A stretch of DNA of 64,000 nucleotides, from NCBI RefSeq assembly GCF_014084125.1, contig NZ_CP048405.1:7130001-7194000 (forward strand), written 5' to 3'. Under the pieces are notes generated by a model. The model was given only the letters and a program-made list of their open reading frames with translations. It had not been told where the DNA came from and did no database searches. Below are positions 1 through 8,417 of the stretch, piece by piece. The number at the start of each line of letters is the position of its first letter. Position 1 is the first letter of the stretch. The translations under genes and the position numbers were made by a program. This DNA comes from Streptacidiphilus sp. PB12-B1b. Its GTDB lineage: Bacteria; Actinomycetota; Actinomycetes; Streptomycetales; Streptomycetaceae.

Positions 1-1
1 C

Positions 2-907
2 TACCGGCTGGTGCTGGGCCCGTCCCTGGTCTACTCCTGCGCCTACTGGACGCCGGAGTCGTCCACCCTGGAGCAGGCGCAGGAGGCCAAGCTGGACCTG
101 ATCTGCCGCAAGCTCGGCCTGCGCCCGGGCATGCGGCTGCTGGACGTGGGCTGCGGCTGGGGCTCGCTGCTGCTGCACGCCGCCCGTCACTACGGGGTGA
201 CCGGCGTCGGGATCACCCTCTCCGAGGAGCAGGCGCGCGGCGCCCGGGAGCGCATCGCCGAGGCCGGGCTGGCCGAGCAGCTGACGACCCGGTTGCAGGA
301 CTACCGCGAGGTCGTCGACGGCCCGTTCGACGCGATCTCCAGCGTCGGCATGGCCGAGCACGTCGGTACGGAGCAGTACCGACGCTACGCCGGGCTGCTG
401 TACGGGCTGCTCGCCCCCGGCGGGCGGCTGCTGAACCATCAGATCGCCCGGCGGCCCAGCGCCCCCGGCGAGCGCTACCGCACCAGCCCCTTCATCACCG
501 CGTACGTCTTCCCCGACGGCGACCTCTCGCCGGTCGGCGAGACCGTCAGCCTGCTGGAGCAGGCCGGATTCGAGGTCAGGGACGTCGAGTCGCTGCGCGA
601 GCACTATGCGCTGACGCTGCGGGCCTGGGTCTCCAACCTGGAGTCCGACTGGGACCGGGCCACCGCGCTGACCAGCACCGGGCGGGCCCGGGTCTGGCGG
701 CTCTACATGGCGGCGTCCGCGCTGGCCTTCGAGGAGAACCGGATCGGCGTCAACCAGGTGCTGGCGGTGCGCACCACCGCCGACGGCGGCAGCGGACTGC
801 CCGGCACCCGGGCGGCCTGGCTGACCGCCGCCGGAGGGCAGCAGCCGGCCCAGGGCCCCGGACCGGGCTCGGCTCTGGATTCGGAACTGAGTTCGGAGCC
901 CGCCTGA
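2..907 (+). CDS. cfa: cyclopropane-fatty-acyl-phospholipid synthase, 5' end outside the window
   Basis: This enzyme adds a methylene group from S-adenosylmethionine across the double bond of membrane phospholipid acyl chains. About 300 C-terminal residues are present; the frame is open at the window edge, so the N-terminus lies outside. The visible part begins with the family signature LVLGPSLVYSCAYW. The SAM-binding motif LLDVGCGWGSLL follows, then the catalytic-core phrase SVGMAEHVG, and near the end RLYMAASALAFEENRIGVNQ, which is typical of actinobacterial members. The last 35 or so residues are a low-complexity tail. The gene reads toward the TetR gene at 1068. Family assignment is firm. 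Confidence 0.93.
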   Translation, partial: YRLVLGPSLVYSCAYWTPESSTLEQAQEAKLDLICRKLGLRPGMRLLDVGCGWGSLLLHAARHYGVTGVGITLSEEQARGARERIAEAGLAEQLTTRLQDYREVVDGPFDAISSVGMAEHVGTEQYRRYAGLLYGLLAPGGRLLNHQIARRPSAPGERYRTSPFITAYVFPDGDLSPVGETVSLLEQAGFEVRDVESLREHYALTLRAWVSNLESDWDRATALTSTGRARVWRLYMAASALAFEENRIGVNQVLAVRTTADGGSGLPGTRAAWLTAAGGQQPAQGPGPGSALDSELSSEPA

Positions 908-921
908 TTTCTCGCATCGGA

Positions 922-960
922 TTCGGGCCGGAAACCGCCGTCGGCCCCGAAATCCGGCCC
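922..960 (+). terminator. possible terminator after the cfa gene
   Basis: An 8-base inverted repeat (GGGCCGGA at 925 and TCCGGCCC at 953) with a GC-rich loop lies just after the cfa stop codon. There is no T-run, as is usual in this GC-rich group. Weak call. Confidence 0.3.
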
Positions 961-997
961 TCGGGCCGGTGCTGCGCCGCGCCCGCCGTCCGGCGGC

Positions 998-1012
998 CCG
1001 TCAGCCTGACGG
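998..1012. promoter_or_regulatory. inverted TGACGG repeat upstream of the TetR gene
   Basis: CCGTCAG and CTGACGG face each other across one base. The half-sites are those of the CTGAyG-N3-CGTCAG palindromes found at 4049, 8280, 10142, 10238 and 14193, but here they point outward. A further single half-site, CTGACGG, lies at 1060-1066, touching the TetR start codon. It may be an autoregulatory site; the arrangement differs from the other five, so confidence is modest. Confidence 0.4.
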
Positions 1013-1067
1013 AGCATTCGGCACACTGCCGGATAGCGCGCGGATCTTGCCACGGTAAACTGACGGC

Positions 1068-1715
1068 ATGACAGGACAAGTTCGCACCGTCGACGGGCGT
1101 GTCGCCGGGCGACGCGGGCAGGCGACGCGGCAGAAGCTGCTCGAATGCCTTAGCGAGATGCTCAGCACATCGCCCTACCGGGACGTCAAGGTCATCGACG
1201 TAGCCCGGATGGCGGGTACCTCCCCCGCAACGTTCTACCAGTACTTCCCCGACGTCGAGGGCGCTGTCCTCGAGATCGCGGACGGGATGGCCAGGGAAGG
1301 CGCCGGTCTCAAGGACCTGGTCGCCGAGAAGTCGTGGGCCGGAAAGACCGGCTACCAGACGGCCGAGGAGCTGGTTGACGGCTTCCTCACGTTCTGGCGC
1401 GACAACGAGGCCATCCTGCGCGTGGTCACGTTGGGCTCAGCGGAAGGGGACAAGCGGTTCTTCAAGATCCGCATGAAGATCCTCAACGCGGTGACCAACT
1501 CGCTCACCGACTCCCTCAAGGCCCTCCAGGCCTCGGGGAAGGCGGACGCGTCGGTCAGCGCCCCGGCCATCGCCGGATCGCTGGTGGCCATGCTGGCCGC
1601 CGTCGCGGAGCACCAGAAGGGGTTCGACTCCTGGGGCGTCAAGGCCAAGGAGCTCAAGCCCAGCCTGGCGCTGCTGGTCTACCTCGGCATGACCGGTAAG
1701 AAGCCGCCGAAATAG
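1068..1715 (+). CDS. TetR family transcriptional regulator
   Basis: A 215-residue DNA-binding regulator. The N-terminal TetR helix-turn-helix covers about residues 20-70; the recognition helix region reads VARMAGTSPATFYQYF, followed by PDVEGAVLEIA. The C-terminal two thirds are the helical ligand-binding and dimerisation domain. TetR proteins usually repress until a small ligand binds. The gene follows cfa and lies at the edge of a lipid-metabolism region whose promoters carry a shared TGACG/CGTCA palindrome. Half-sites of that palindrome lie just before this gene, so it is the best local candidate for the common regulator. That link is inference. The ligand is unknown. Confidence 0.9.
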   Translation: MTGQVRTVDGRVAGRRGQATRQKLLECLSEMLSTSPYRDVKVIDVARMAGTSPATFYQYFPDVEGAVLEIADGMAREGAGLKDLVAEKSWAGKTGYQTAEELVDGFLTFWRDNEAILRVVTLGSAEGDKRFFKIRMKILNAVTNSLTDSLKALQASGKADASVSAPAIAGSLVAMLAAVAEHQKGFDSWGVKAKELKPSLALLVYLGMTGKKPPK

Positions 1716-2063
1716 CGGGTGACCACGGCACCGGTCCCGGCCGGTTAGCCCTGGCCCCGACCAGTCCCGGGTGTCTCCCGGGCATGCGCGGGCTCGCACC
1801 GGCCGCTCCGGCGGCCACGGGCGGCCCGCAGGACGCCCCGGGACGATCCCGGACGTCCGGATGGTGCCAGGACGCCCGGGGTGAGTGCTCGGTGAGCGCT
1901 CCTGGGCTGCGAAAACCCGGTCGCCTGTCCGACCGGGCGAGGGACCGGCTGCGCCTCGGGGGAGGTACACCGGTCCGAAACGCCGCGCCCGCACTCACAC
2001 CCGCATGCCCGCAGTACCCCTCTCGGAGTCGTCTGCGAGTCGTCTGCGACGCCGGATCCGCCC
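1716..2063. other. intergenic stretch, nothing recognised
   Basis: About 350 bases between the TetR stop and the terminator of the next gene. I see no gene with a credible start and ribosome binding site, no RNA gene and no clear operator here. Confidence 0.5.
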
Positions 2064-2100
2064 TGGGCGGCCCTCCCCTTCGCCGGGGAAGGGCCGCCCA
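2064..2100 (-). terminator. terminator of the acyl-CoA dehydrogenase/oxidoreductase operon
   Basis: A strong GC hairpin (TGGGCGGCCCTCCCC paired with GGGGAAGGGCCGCCCA, TTCGCC loop) sits directly after the stop codon of the minus-strand gene that ends at 2101. Confidence 0.65.
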
Positions 2101-2706
2101 TCATTCATTCCCCGCGACGCCCTCGGATACGCCCGCCGCGCGGGTCCGCGTCCGCTCCGTCCGCCGTTGGCGGAGCGGCTCCAGCCGGAAGATCCGCAGC
2201 TGCCGCTCCACCCGCGCCTGGTAGGCGGCGTACGGCGGCCACATCTGCAGCAGCGCCGCCCAGGCCGCCTCGCGCTCCCCGCCCTCCAGCAGCCGGGCGG
2301 TGACCGGCAGCGTCCGGCCCCGGTGCTCGACCGTGACGTCCGGGGCGGCGAGCAGGTTGCCGGTCCAGGCCGGGTGCCGGGCCTGGCCGAAGTTGCTGCC
2401 GATGACCAGGAAGCCGCCGCCCGGCTCGGGCAGGCAGGCCAGCGGGGTCACCCGGGGCTCGCCGCTGCGGCGACCGACCGTCGTCAGGAACAGCGACGGC
2501 AGCAGGTACTGGCTGATCATCACCCGGCCGCCGCTGAGCCGGTGCACCGCCCGGTCCAGCCGGGGCAGGACGCGCGGGGCGATCCGGGCGAAGGCCCGCG
2601 AGGTGGAGACCCGCTGGATCACCGCCGCCCCGCGCGAACGGGGTGAGCGGGGCGAGCGGGGTGAGCTGGACGGTCGGGGCGGCTGACCGTGGGCTTCCGG
2701 CGCCAT
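2101..2706 (-). CDS. nitroreductase family deazaflavin-dependent oxidoreductase (Ddn-like)
   Basis: A protein of 201 residues from this start. From about residue 65 it matches the F420-dependent Ddn/DUF385 split-barrel family: LFLTTVGRRSGEPRVTPL, then GGGFLVIGSNFGQARHPAW and a C-terminal MWPPYAAYQARVERQLRIF. Members use reduced coenzyme F420 or act as quinone reductases in actinobacteria. The chosen ATG lies one base after the TGA of the acyl-CoA dehydrogenase (TGACATG), which suggests translational coupling. The first 30 residues are low-complexity, so an internal start is possible. The substrate is unknown; the operon partner points to lipid or isoprenoid-type compounds. Confidence 0.82.
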   Translation of the reverse strand: MAPEAHGQPPRPSSSPRSPRSPRSRGAAVIQRVSTSRAFARIAPRVLPRLDRAVHRLSGGRVMISQYLLPSLFLTTVGRRSGEPRVTPLACLPEPGGGFLVIGSNFGQARHPAWTGNLLAAPDVTVEHRGRTLPVTARLLEGGEREAAWAALLQMWPPYAAYQARVERQLRIFRLEPLRQRRTERTRTRAAGVSEGVAGNE

Positions 2707-2707
2707 G

Positions 2708-3967
2708 TCACACCGCCGCCGCTCGGCCGCGCCCGGCGTGCGGCCCGGGCGGGAACAGCCCGGCGCGGGCCGCGGCACGGGCGCGCAGCCGGTGCGGCGC
2801 CCCGAACAGCAGCTCGTCGGCGACGGCCCGCTTGAAGTAGAGGTGGATGTCGTGCTCCCAGGTGATGGCGATCCCGCCGTGCACCTGGATCGCCTCGGCG
2901 GCGGCGGTGTGCAGGCACTCCAGCGCCTGGGCCAGCGCCAGCAGCACCGCGGTGGCCGCCGCCGACGCCGACGCACCGCCGTCGGCGCCGGCGCCCGTGG
3001 CGGCGTCGAGCGACCAGGCTGCGTAGTGGACCGCCGAGCGCGCCGACTCCACCGCGACATACACGTCCGCGAGCTTGTGCTTGATGGCCTGGAAGGAGCC
3101 GATCGGCCGGCCGAACTGCTCCCGGGTCTGCGCGTACTCCACTGCCCGGGCCAGGCAGTGCTCGGCCGCGCCCACCGCCTCGGCGGCGGTGGCCAGCGCC
3201 GCCGACAGCCCGACGCCGTCCAGGCCCGGCCCCGCGTCCAGCGCCGGATCGCCGAGCGGGACGCCGACGGTGTCGCGCAGCTCCACCCGCCCCAGCGCGC
3301 GGGTCTCGTCCAGCGAGGCGCAGCGGCTGCGGGTGAGCCCGGGGGCGTCGCCCGCGACCAGGTAGAGGACGGTCCGGCTGCGCGGGAAGCCCCCGGTGTG
3401 CGCGGCGACGACCAGCAGGTCGGCCCGGGCGCCGTCGACGACCGGCGCGGCCTCCCCGTACAGCAGCCACCCCGGCGTACGGTCCGGCGTCGCGTCGGGC
3501 GGCGTCCGGTCCTGGGAGGGCCGGGGGCGGGCCTGGATGCCGCCGGCGCGGCCGCCGCCCGCAGCCGTCCCGTCGGGCAGCGGTCTCGGCAGGACCAGCG
3601 CGGCGGTCCGCTCGCCGCTCGCCAGGGCCGGCAGCAGCCGGGCCCGCTGCTCCGGTGTGCCCAGCGCGAGGACGGCGCCCGCCGCCAGGACGCAGGAGCC
3701 GAGCAGCGGCGAGGGCAGCAGCACCCGTCCGGTCTCCTCGCAGGCCAGGGCCAGCTCGATCGGCCCGAGCCCGGCGCCGCCGTACTCCGCGGGCAGGGCC
3801 AGGCCGGGCAGTCCGGGCTGTTCCGCGAGCCGCCGCCACAGCTCCGGATCGTGCCCGGACGGGCTCGCCGCCGCCGCGCGGACCTGCTCCGGGGTGCAGC
3901 GCTTGGCCAGGGCCTCGCGCAGGGTACGGCGGACGGCCTCTTGTTCGGGGGTGGGCGCGGGGTCCAT
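2708..3967 (-). CDS. acyl-CoA dehydrogenase family protein
   Basis: A flavoprotein of 419 residues that oxidises acyl-CoA thioesters to enoyl-CoA. The N-terminal helical domain (PEQEAVRRTLREALAKR, LALPAEYGGAGLG) and the C-terminal FAD-binding part (TREQFGRPIGSFQAIKHKLAD, IQVHGGIAITWEHD) are clear. The middle carries an Ala/Pro/Arg-rich insertion near residues 150-175. The ATG at 3967 has GGAGG four bases upstream; a longer form from 4021 would extend toward the operator at 4049. It resembles the FadE subunits of steroid and branched-lipid catabolism, some of which work only as heteromers. It is divergent to the Ltp2-like gene and shares its promoter region. Confidence 0.9.
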   Translation of the reverse strand: MDPAPTPEQEAVRRTLREALAKRCTPEQVRAAAASPSGHDPELWRRLAEQPGLPGLALPAEYGGAGLGPIELALACEETGRVLLPSPLLGSCVLAAGAVLALGTPEQRARLLPALASGERTAALVLPRPLPDGTAAGGGRAGGIQARPRPSQDRTPPDATPDRTPGWLLYGEAAPVVDGARADLLVVAAHTGGFPRSRTVLYLVAGDAPGLTRSRCASLDETRALGRVELRDTVGVPLGDPALDAGPGLDGVGLSAALATAAEAVGAAEHCLARAVEYAQTREQFGRPIGSFQAIKHKLADVYVAVESARSAVHYAAWSLDAATGAGADGGASASAAATAVLLALAQALECLHTAAAEAIQVHGGIAITWEHDIHLYFKRAVADELLFGAPHRLRARAAARAGLFPPGPHAGRGRAAAV

Positions 3968-4048
3968 ACCGCCTCCAGCTCTCGTGTGCTGACGGTCCGT
4001 CATCCTAGGAGCAGCGGTCACGGGAGCACAGGGGCACGGGCCATAAAT

Positions 4049-4063
4049 CTGATGTACCGTCAG
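4049..4063. promoter_or_regulatory. operator palindrome, lipid regulon site 1
   Basis: CTGATGTACCGTCAG lies between the divergent acyl-CoA dehydrogenase and thiolase-like genes. It matches the sites at 8280, 10142, 10238 and 14193. It is probably a repressor binding site serving both directions. Confidence 0.72.
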
Positions 4064-4110
4064 CTATCCGGTTCGGCCGCAACACCGTTACCTCTCGGAG
4101 GAGTTGACCC

Positions 4111-5334
4111 GTGCCCGTGCCCTCCCTGCACAACCCGGTGCCGCCGGAGCAGCCGCGCCGCCGGGTCGCGGTCGTCGGCGTGGCCCACTCCGACTGCGGC
4201 CGGGTGGACGACGCGACCGCGTTCCAGCTGCACGCCCAGGCCGCCCGGCGGGCCCTGGCCGACTCCGGACTGCCGCGCTCGGTGATCGACGGCGTGGCCT
4301 CGGCCGGGCTCGGCCTGCTCGCCCCCGTCGAGGTCTGCGAATACCTGGGCCTGCGCCCGCGCTGGACCGACTCCACCTCGGTCGGCGGCTCGACCTGGGA
4401 GGTCATGGCCGCCCACGCGGCCGACGCGATAGCGGCCGGCCACGCCGAGGCCGTCCTGCTGGTCTACGGCTCGACGGCCCGCGCCGACCTCAAGGCCCGG
4501 CGCCGCACCGCCGGGCTCGCACTGGGCGCACACGGGCCCCAGCAGTTCGAGGCCCCGTACGGGCACACGCTCATCTCCAAGTACGCGATGGCGGCCCGCC
4601 GCCACATGCACGCGTACGGGACGACACTGGAGCAGCTCGCGGGCGTCGCCGTGCAGGCCCGGGCCAACGCCGCCGCCAACCCGGAGGCCATGTACCGCGC
4701 CCCGCTCACCGTGGACGAGGTGCTCGCCGGGCCGCCCGTCGCCTCCCCCTTCACCAAGCTGCACTGCTGCATCCGCTCGGACGGCGGCTGCGCCGTCCTG
4801 CTCGCGGCCGAGGACTACGTCCCGGACACCCGGCACGCCCCGGTCTGGATCCTGGGGGCCGGCGAGCACCTCAGCCACAGCCTGATGTCGCAGTGGGAGG
4901 ACTTCACCGTCTCCCCCGCCGCCGTCTCCGGCGCCCTCGCCTACCGGCGCGCGGGCGTCGGCCCGGCCGACATCGAGCTGGCGCAGCTGTACGACGCCTT
5001 CAGCTACATGCCGCTGGTCGCCCTGGAGGACCTGGGCTTCTGCGCCAAGGGCGAGGGCGGCCCCTTCGTCGACGCCGAGCACGGCCGGCTGCTGCGGGAG
5101 GGCGCGCTGCCGGTGAACACCGACGGCGGGGGCCTGTCCGCCTGCCACCCGGGCATGCGCGGCCTGTTCCTGATCACCGAGGCCGTCCGCCAGCTCCGCG
5201 GCGACTACGCGTCCACCGCCCCGGCCCGGCAAGTCCCGCGCCGCGACCGCACCCCCGGCCCGCCCGGCCTCGCCCTGGTCAGCGGTGTCGGCGGCTGGTT
5301 CTGCTCCTCCGCCACCCTCGTCCTCGGCCGCTGA
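4111..5334 (+). CDS. Ltp2-like thiolase superfamily protein (SCP2-type lipid-transfer protein/aldolase)
   Basis: A protein of 407 residues with the thiolase fold of the non-condensing Ltp2 group. The GTG start follows GGAGGAG by about six bases. The usual nucleophilic cysteine position reads SVGGSTWE instead of a Cys motif. The C-terminal half has ELAQLYDAFSYMPL and NTDGGGLSACHPGMRGL, both typical of Ltp2-type enzymes. Characterised Ltp2 proteins are retro-aldolases of steroid side-chain breakdown and need a DUF35 partner. A DUF35 protein is encoded at 7801-8259 and carries the same operator. Assignment to the subfamily is good; the steroid link is inference. Confidence 0.85.
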   Translation: MPVPSLHNPVPPEQPRRRVAVVGVAHSDCGRVDDATAFQLHAQAARRALADSGLPRSVIDGVASAGLGLLAPVEVCEYLGLRPRWTDSTSVGGSTWEVMAAHAADAIAAGHAEAVLLVYGSTARADLKARRRTAGLALGAHGPQQFEAPYGHTLISKYAMAARRHMHAYGTTLEQLAGVAVQARANAAANPEAMYRAPLTVDEVLAGPPVASPFTKLHCCIRSDGGCAVLLAAEDYVPDTRHAPVWILGAGEHLSHSLMSQWEDFTVSPAAVSGALAYRRAGVGPADIELAQLYDAFSYMPLVALEDLGFCAKGEGGPFVDAEHGRLLREGALPVNTDGGGLSACHPGMRGLFLITEAVRQLRGDYASTAPARQVPRRDRTPGPPGLALVSGVGGWFCSSATLVLGR

Positions 5335-5381
5335 ACGCGACCGGGGCAGGAGGCCAGGGGCAGGGGGCCAGGAGCCGGGGG

Positions 5382-6326
5382 CTAGGGGCAGCGGACGACC
5401 TGGCCGGCGTAGGCCAGGCCGCCGCCGAAGCCGAGCAGGAGGACGGGGGCGCCGGAGGCCAGCTCGCCGCGTTCGACCAGCTTGGAGAGGGCCAGCGGGA
5501 TGGACGCCGCCGAGGTGTTGCCCGAGTCGACGACGTCGCGGGCGATGACAGCGTTCGGCGCGCCGATCTTGGCCGCGATGGCGTCGATGATCCGCAGATT
5601 GGCCTGGTGCGGGACGAAACCGGCCAGCTCGGCCGGGGTGATCCCGGCCTTCTCGCAGGCCAGCCGGGCCAGCGGGGCGATCTGCGTGGTGGCCCAGCGG
5701 AACACCGCCTGCCCCTGCTGGGTGATGGTCGGATCCCAGCCGTCGATGCGCACGGCGTCGCCCTTGGACGGGTCGGAGCCCCAGACCACCGGCCCGATGC
5801 CCGGCTGCTCGGCGCCGCCGACCGCCTCGACCACGGCCGCGCCCGCGCCGTCGCCGAAGATCACACAGGTGCTGCGGTCGGTCCAGTCCAGGACGTCGGA
5901 CATCCGCTCCGCGCCGATCACCAGCGCCCGGGTGGCCGCGCCCGCGCGGATCGCGTGGTCGGCGGTGGCCAGCGCGTAGGAGAAGCCCGAGCAGACCGTA
6001 TTGATGTCGTACGCCGCCGGCGCGGCGATCCCGAGCCGGGCCGCGACCTGCGCGGCGGTGTTCGGGCTGCGGTCGATCGCGGTGCAGGTGGCCACGGCGA
6101 CCAGGTCGATCGTGGACGCGTCCAGGCCGCTCGCGGCCAGCGCCTTCTCAGCGGCGAGGAACGCCAGGTCGGAGACGGTCTCGGATTCGGCGATGTGCCG
6201 CGTGCGGATGCCCACCCGGCTGCGGATCCACTCGTCGTCGGTGTCGACCAGCTGCGCCAGGTCGGCATTGGTGAGGACCTTGGGCGGCTGGTAGTGCCCG
6301 AGCGCGACGATACGAGAACCGGTCAT
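5382..6326 (-). CDS. fabH: beta-ketoacyl-ACP synthase III family protein
   Basis: A 314-residue KAS III homologue, the class that condenses an acyl-CoA with malonyl-ACP to start fatty acid or polyketide chains. The Cys-His-Asn triad is intact: Cys112 in NTVCSGFSYA, His in GFVPHQANLRIIDA and Asn in DSGNTSAASIPLAL. The C-terminus has the usual LLLGFGGGLAYAGQVV. It is not next to fabD, acpP or fabF, so it is probably a paralogue of the housekeeping enzyme, either a second starter-selecting synthase or a specialised condensing enzyme. It lies convergent to the Ltp2-like gene with a 47-base gap. Confidence 0.9.
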   Translation of the reverse strand: MTGSRIVALGHYQPPKVLTNADLAQLVDTDDEWIRSRVGIRTRHIAESETVSDLAFLAAEKALAASGLDASTIDLVAVATCTAIDRSPNTAAQVAARLGIAAPAAYDINTVCSGFSYALATADHAIRAGAATRALVIGAERMSDVLDWTDRSTCVIFGDGAGAAVVEAVGGAEQPGIGPVVWGSDPSKGDAVRIDGWDPTITQQGQAVFRWATTQIAPLARLACEKAGITPAELAGFVPHQANLRIIDAIAAKIGAPNAVIARDVVDSGNTSAASIPLALSKLVERGELASGAPVLLLGFGGGLAYAGQVVRCP

Positions 6327-6535
6327 GCCCCCACTCAAGCCGGTTACCGGCCGGTCCATAGGCATGACCAGGGACAGTTTCCGACGGGCGATGCTGTAGG
6401 GGCCTGACAACCGCCAACGGGCGGCTGGGGCCTGACCGCTTCCCCTCAGCCAACTCTCACCTCGGACGCCCGTTCGGGCATCGTGCGGCCATCGGAGCCC
6501 GCCCGCAGCCCGATCCGCCGACCGCGTCCGGAGGC

Positions 6536-7564
6536 TCAGGCCGCGAGCGCGGCGGCGTCGCCCATCACTATGACCGGGTGCTCGGCCGGGTCGAGTTCCT
6601 TGAGCAGCGCCACCATGTCCGCCTGCGGAATGCTGATGCAGCCGTGCGTGGGGCCGCCGTGGTCGACGTGCACCCAGATCCCGCCGCCCTTGGACGCGCC
6701 CATGGGCCGCGCCGCCGACAGCGGGGAGGTGCCCGGCACGTGGTTGTAGTTGATGGCGACGACGTAGTTGAAGGCGTCGGCGAGCGACTCGCCCTCGAAA
6801 CCGGTGCTGAGGTCCTTGAACTCCGAGGACTGGAGGTACGGCAGCTTGGTCCCCGGATTGGCGTAGAGGCCGCCGGCGTCGGTGAGGGTGTAGACGCCGA
6901 TCGGGCTGTGCAGGTCGCCCTCGTGGTGGTCGGTGGTCCAGCCGTCCAGGGCATTGTGCCCGGCCCAGACTGCGCCCGGCAGCCACCGCCCGGCGGCGGT
7001 GCGGGTGTACAGCACGACCGTGACGGTGTTGGTGGTCGCCGATCCGCCCCGGGCCAGCAGCACCTGCCCGGCGCCGGCCGGGATCTTCGCCCGGAACGAC
7101 GCGCCCAGCCCCGGCAACTGCGCCAGGCCCGGAGCGGGCTTGGGCGCGGCGGGCCTGCTGGGCGCGGACGCGGGCCGGGACGCGGCAGCCGGCTTGGCGC
7201 CGACCGGCGGGATGCCGTCCGCGCTGGTCCGACCGGCGGAGGTGGGGCCGGGCAGCAGCCCGGCCACGGCGAGCACCGACAGGGCGGCGATCGAGCCGAC
7301 GCCGAGGACGCCGTTGCGCACCCGCCGTTTGCGCCGCGACTGCGCCCGGGAGGCGGCCCGGGCCTGCAGTCGGCTGGTGGGGAATCCCGCAGAGCCGACG
7401 CCCCCGGACGGTCCGGCCGCGGCGGTCCCGTCCGCACCGGCGTCGTGGGCGTCGAAGCCGCCGTACCCGCCGTCGCCGCGCAGGCCGCGTGCGTCGCCGT
7501 CGCCGCCCGGGCGTCGGCGACGACCGGAGCCGCGGGGAGTGCTGGAAGGCGGGTGACTGGGCAT
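6536..7564 (-). CDS. membrane-anchored L,D-transpeptidase (YkuD) family protein
   Basis: A protein of 342 residues. The N-terminus is a charged, glycine-rich cytoplasmic stretch ending in RRKRRVRNG, followed by one membrane segment (about residues 86-106) and a Pro/Ala linker. The C-terminal YkuD domain ends with HVDHGGPTHGCISIPQ; His307 and Cys309 are the catalytic pair. Such enzymes make 3-3 cross-links in peptidoglycan or attach proteins to it. The catalytic motif sits close to the C-terminus, as in the short YkuD proteins of actinobacteria. Its role in the lipid region around it is not evident. Confidence 0.85.
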   Translation of the reverse strand: MPSHPPSSTPRGSGRRRRPGGDGDARGLRGDGGYGGFDAHDAGADGTAAAGPSGGVGSAGFPTSRLQARAASRAQSRRKRRVRNGVLGVGSIAALSVLAVAGLLPGPTSAGRTSADGIPPVGAKPAAASRPASAPSRPAAPKPAPGLAQLPGLGASFRAKIPAGAGQVLLARGGSATTNTVTVVLYTRTAAGRWLPGAVWAGHNALDGWTTDHHEGDLHSPIGVYTLTDAGGLYANPGTKLPYLQSSEFKDLSTGFEGESLADAFNYVVAINYNHVPGTSPLSAARPMGASKGGGIWVHVDHGGPTHGCISIPQADMVALLKELDPAEHPVIVMGDAAALAA

Positions 7565-7800
7565 GTGCAGGGTCCTCGGGGGTGTGGGTGCGCGTGAATG
7601 GCCGGATCGTCACAACGGACGAGACGGATGCCCTTGGCGCCTCCCGGTCAACCGGCCGCACCCCTCTGCGCGACCGTCACTCGTCTCACGCTACCCCCAC
7701 GAACTGCCACCGCCCAGGAAGGGAAGGTTTCCTTTCTCGGCGTCCGGGGCAGCCGGTCGGTGGGTGTACGTCCCAGCGCGGCAGTGCCGCTGAGGCATCA

Positions 7801-8259
7801 TCAGCGGTCAGACGGACGGAACACGGCCACGGCCGCCATGTGCGTGATCTGAGGGTCCGCTGTTTCTGCTGTGGTAAAGGTCACAAACAAGGGCATCCCG
7901 ATCCGCAGCTCCGCGACCGGGCAGTCGACGATCTCCGTCATCATCCTCGGGCCCTCCTCCAGGTCCACCACCGCGGCCACATAGGGCAGCCGGTCGCGGA
8001 ACGGCGGCAGGTCATTGGCGTGCACCTCCGACCAGGTGTAGAGCGTCGCCCGCCCGGACGCCTCCTCCCAGGCCACGTCCTCGCTCCAGCAGTACGGGCA
8101 GAACTCCCGCGGATAGTGGTGCGCCCGACCGCACCCCCCGCACCGCCGCACCAGCAACCGCCCGCGCGCGGCCGCCTCCCAGTAGACCCGGGTGAATCCG
8201 TCCGGCTCGGGTTGGCCCGGCGCGGCAACAGCGGCCGGAACAAAGGCTGTCATGCGCAT
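7801..8259 (-). CDS. DUF35 Zn-ribbon/OB-fold protein
   Basis: A small acyl-CoA-binding protein of 152 residues (150 if the second ATG is used). A four-cysteine zinc ribbon, CGGCGRAHHYPREFCPYC, lies near residues 40-57 and is followed by an OB-fold (YTWSEVHANDLPPF, YVAAVVDLEEGPRMMTEIV, GMPLFVTF). DUF35 proteins are obligatory partners of Ltp2-type aldolases and of some thiolases. Its likely partner is the Ltp2-like protein at 4111. The operator at 8280-8294 lies about 20 bases upstream of the start. Confidence 0.9.
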   Translation of the reverse strand: MRMTAFVPAAVAAPGQPEPDGFTRVYWEAAARGRLLVRRCGGCGRAHHYPREFCPYCWSEDVAWEEASGRATLYTWSEVHANDLPPFRDRLPYVAAVVDLEEGPRMMTEIVDCPVAELRIGMPLFVTFTTAETADPQITHMAAVAVFRPSDR

Positions 8260-8279
8260 TCTCCACTCTGCTCAGTTTT

Positions 8280-8294
8280 CTGACTGCCCGTCAG
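8280..8294. promoter_or_regulatory. operator palindrome, lipid regulon site 2
   Basis: CTGACTGCCCGTCAG, extended by flanking T and A to TCTGA...TCAGA, lies between the divergent DUF35 gene and the serine hydrolase gene. Confidence 0.7.
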
Positions 8295-8417
8295 AATGCG
8301 CCCCCAGCCGCTCCCCGGCAACCCCCACTCCGCGCCGCCACGCCGCTTCCGGTCGCGGGGGTTCGGGGGTGGAACGAGAATGGCGTGGGGGCAGCAACGC
8401 AGTGGAGGAGGCAGGCG

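Noticed and set aside
1784-2224. A small gene between the TetR and the oxidoreductase genes
   Set aside because: No ribosome binding site, Arg/Pro-rich composition, and it runs through the terminator into the next gene's antisense strand.
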